The position numbers and the translations under genes were made by a program. A DNA stretch of 64,000 nt from an uncultured Tolumonas sp. (GTDB taxonomy: Bacteria; Pseudomonadota; Gammaproteobacteria; Enterobacterales; Aeromonadaceae), in assembly GCF_963678185.1 (NCBI RefSeq), contig NZ_OY782757.1, positions 1,065,001 through 1,129,000 of the forward strand, written 5' to 3'. Position 1 is the stretch's first letter, and each line of letters starts with the position of its first letter. Positions 63,280 through 64,000 of this stretch are shown here, piece after piece. The notes below the pieces were generated by a model. It saw nothing but the letters and a program-made list of their open reading frames with translations. It was not told the DNA's origin and did no database searches.

Positions 63280-64000
63280 AAAACTCCGCATGATTCGGCT
63301 CATGGGGGTCGCTGCTCCAATAATAGGGCTGACCCGTCTGCGCATCCAGTTGTTGCATGGTAACCGACACTAACTCTGCAACATTCGGTAGCTGAATATC
63401 CTCCGGCACGCGTTGTCCGTTAGTAACGTAACTGATAGGCAACGAGTTTTGAATACAGACATCCAGGACATCCCCAAGATTGAGACTTTCATCCAATTTG
63501 GTCAAAATACAGCCACTCAGTGGGATACGGTGAAAATGTTCATACGCTTCCTGTAATACCCGACGTTGTGCTGTAGCAGGTAACACCAGATAGTGGCGAA
63601 TTTTGACCCGGCTATTTTGAATTAACGTATCTAGTTGTTCGTTCAAACGAACATCACGTTGCCCCATACCTGCAGTATCAATAAGTACTAACCGACGATT
63701 ACGCAGTTGATAAAGCGCAGTACCTAATTCTTCAACATTGTTAACTGCTCTGACTTGGCAGCCCATGATCCGGCCATAGGTTTGTAATTGATCTTGTGCA
63801 CCGATCCGATAGTGATCGGTAGTAATCAACGCTACCTGTTCAGCACCATATTTCATGGCAAATCGAGCAGCTAATTTGGCAATAGTGGTCGTTTTACCTA
63901 CCCCTGTCGGCCCTAATAAAGCTACAGCGCCACCAAATCGCATAATTTCGTCATCGCTGACCTTCAGCTGTTGGGTCAGTAAGCGTTCAATGTGTTTCCA
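63272..64000 (-). CDS. flhF: Flagellar SRP-type GTPase FlhF, partial (N-terminus beyond right edge)
   Basis: The C-terminal 242 residues of FlhF, which marks the pole for flagellum assembly. The G1 loop is LLGPTGVGKTTTIAKLAARF, followed by ALITTDHYRIGAQDQLQTYGRIM, LVLIDTAGMGQRD and GCILTKLDESLNLGDVLDV. The frame is open to the last base of the window (first visible residue Trp), so the basic and N domains are cut off. Overlaps flhG by 8 nt. Confidence 0.95.
   Translation of the reverse strand, partial: WKHIERLLTQQLKVSDDEIMRFGGAVALLGPTGVGKTTTIAKLAARFAMKYGAEQVALITTDHYRIGAQDQLQTYGRIMGCQVRAVNNVEELGTALYQLRNRRLVLIDTAGMGQRDVRLNEQLDTLIQNSRVKIRHYLVLPATAQRRVLQEAYEHFHRIPLSGCILTKLDESLNLGDVLDVCIQNSLPISYVTNGQRVPEDIQLPNVAELVSVTMQQLDAQTGQPYYWSSDPHEPNHAEFYE

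Noticed and set aside
1-64000. CRISPR arrays, tRNA/rRNA genes, insertion sequences, phage or toxin-antitoxin islands
   Set aside because: No repeat-spacer pattern, transposase, integrase, tRNA fold or rRNA segment was recognised in a read of both strands.

Overview
The window looks like chromosomal DNA of a motile, polarly flagellated gammaproteobacterium. The polar-flagellum/chemotaxis gene order (flhF-flhG-fliA-cheY-cheZ-cheA-cheB-motC-motD-parC-parP-cheW) and the many c-di-GMP enzymes and sensors fit the Aeromonadales, most likely a Tolumonas/Aeromonas-type genome. That placement is inferred from recalled gene families, not from a database search. No rRNA, tRNA, CRISPR array, insertion sequence or phage gene was recognised.

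Layout. (1) 1-7.6 kb, minus strand: an arabinan-oligosaccharide operon with a GH51 arabinofuranosidase, an ABC sugar importer (ATPase, two permeases, binding protein), a LacI-type regulator and a GH43 arabinofuranosidase cut by the left edge. A 10-bp perfect palindrome lies before its first gene. (2) 7.9-9.7 kb: divergent LysR regulator and short-chain dehydrogenase. (3) 9.7-25.2 kb: a signalling block with two paralogous Aer-type PAS chemoreceptors, three GGDEF-EAL proteins, a periplasmic sugar-binding-type protein next to one of them, a response regulator and a large hybrid kinase with two kinase modules. A class I c-di-GMP (GEMM) riboswitch precedes the first chemoreceptor. (4) 25.3-31.3 kb: LysR/MFS pair, then a NemR-like electrophile sensor divergent from a yqhD-curA-DJ-1 detoxification operon, with two matching operators between them. 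(5) 31.3-40.1 kb: an ECF sigma factor with a small zinc-finger anti-sigma, exported MsrAB, the ynjBCDF transporter group and a TVP38/flavin-disulfide oxidoreductase fusion.

(6) 40.2-46.6 kb: a chemoreceptor, rlmI, then cobT-cobS-cobC-btuR (late cobalamin assembly) and ycbL. (7) 46.7-50.1 kb: LysR and a GH4 enzyme with the CHE signature of alpha-galacturonidases, then an MlaA-like protein. (8) 50.2-64 kb: a FliK-like protein and an FlhB-C-terminal-like protein on the plus strand, converging on the minus-strand chemotaxis/polar-flagellum operon, which runs off the right edge inside flhF.

The strongest non-obvious signal is in region 5. Three intergenic sites carry the same bipartite element, TGTAAGAAA-N13-CGACTA: before msrAB, before ynjB and before the TVP38-oxidoreductase gene. 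A variant precedes the sigma gene itself. Together they define a compact, probably autoregulated ECF sigma regulon joining periplasmic methionine-sulfoxide repair, a thiol/flavin membrane oxidoreductase and an orphan ABC transporter. The second notable signal is the c-di-GMP riboswitch feeding an energy/redox-type chemoreceptor in a c-di-GMP-rich locus.
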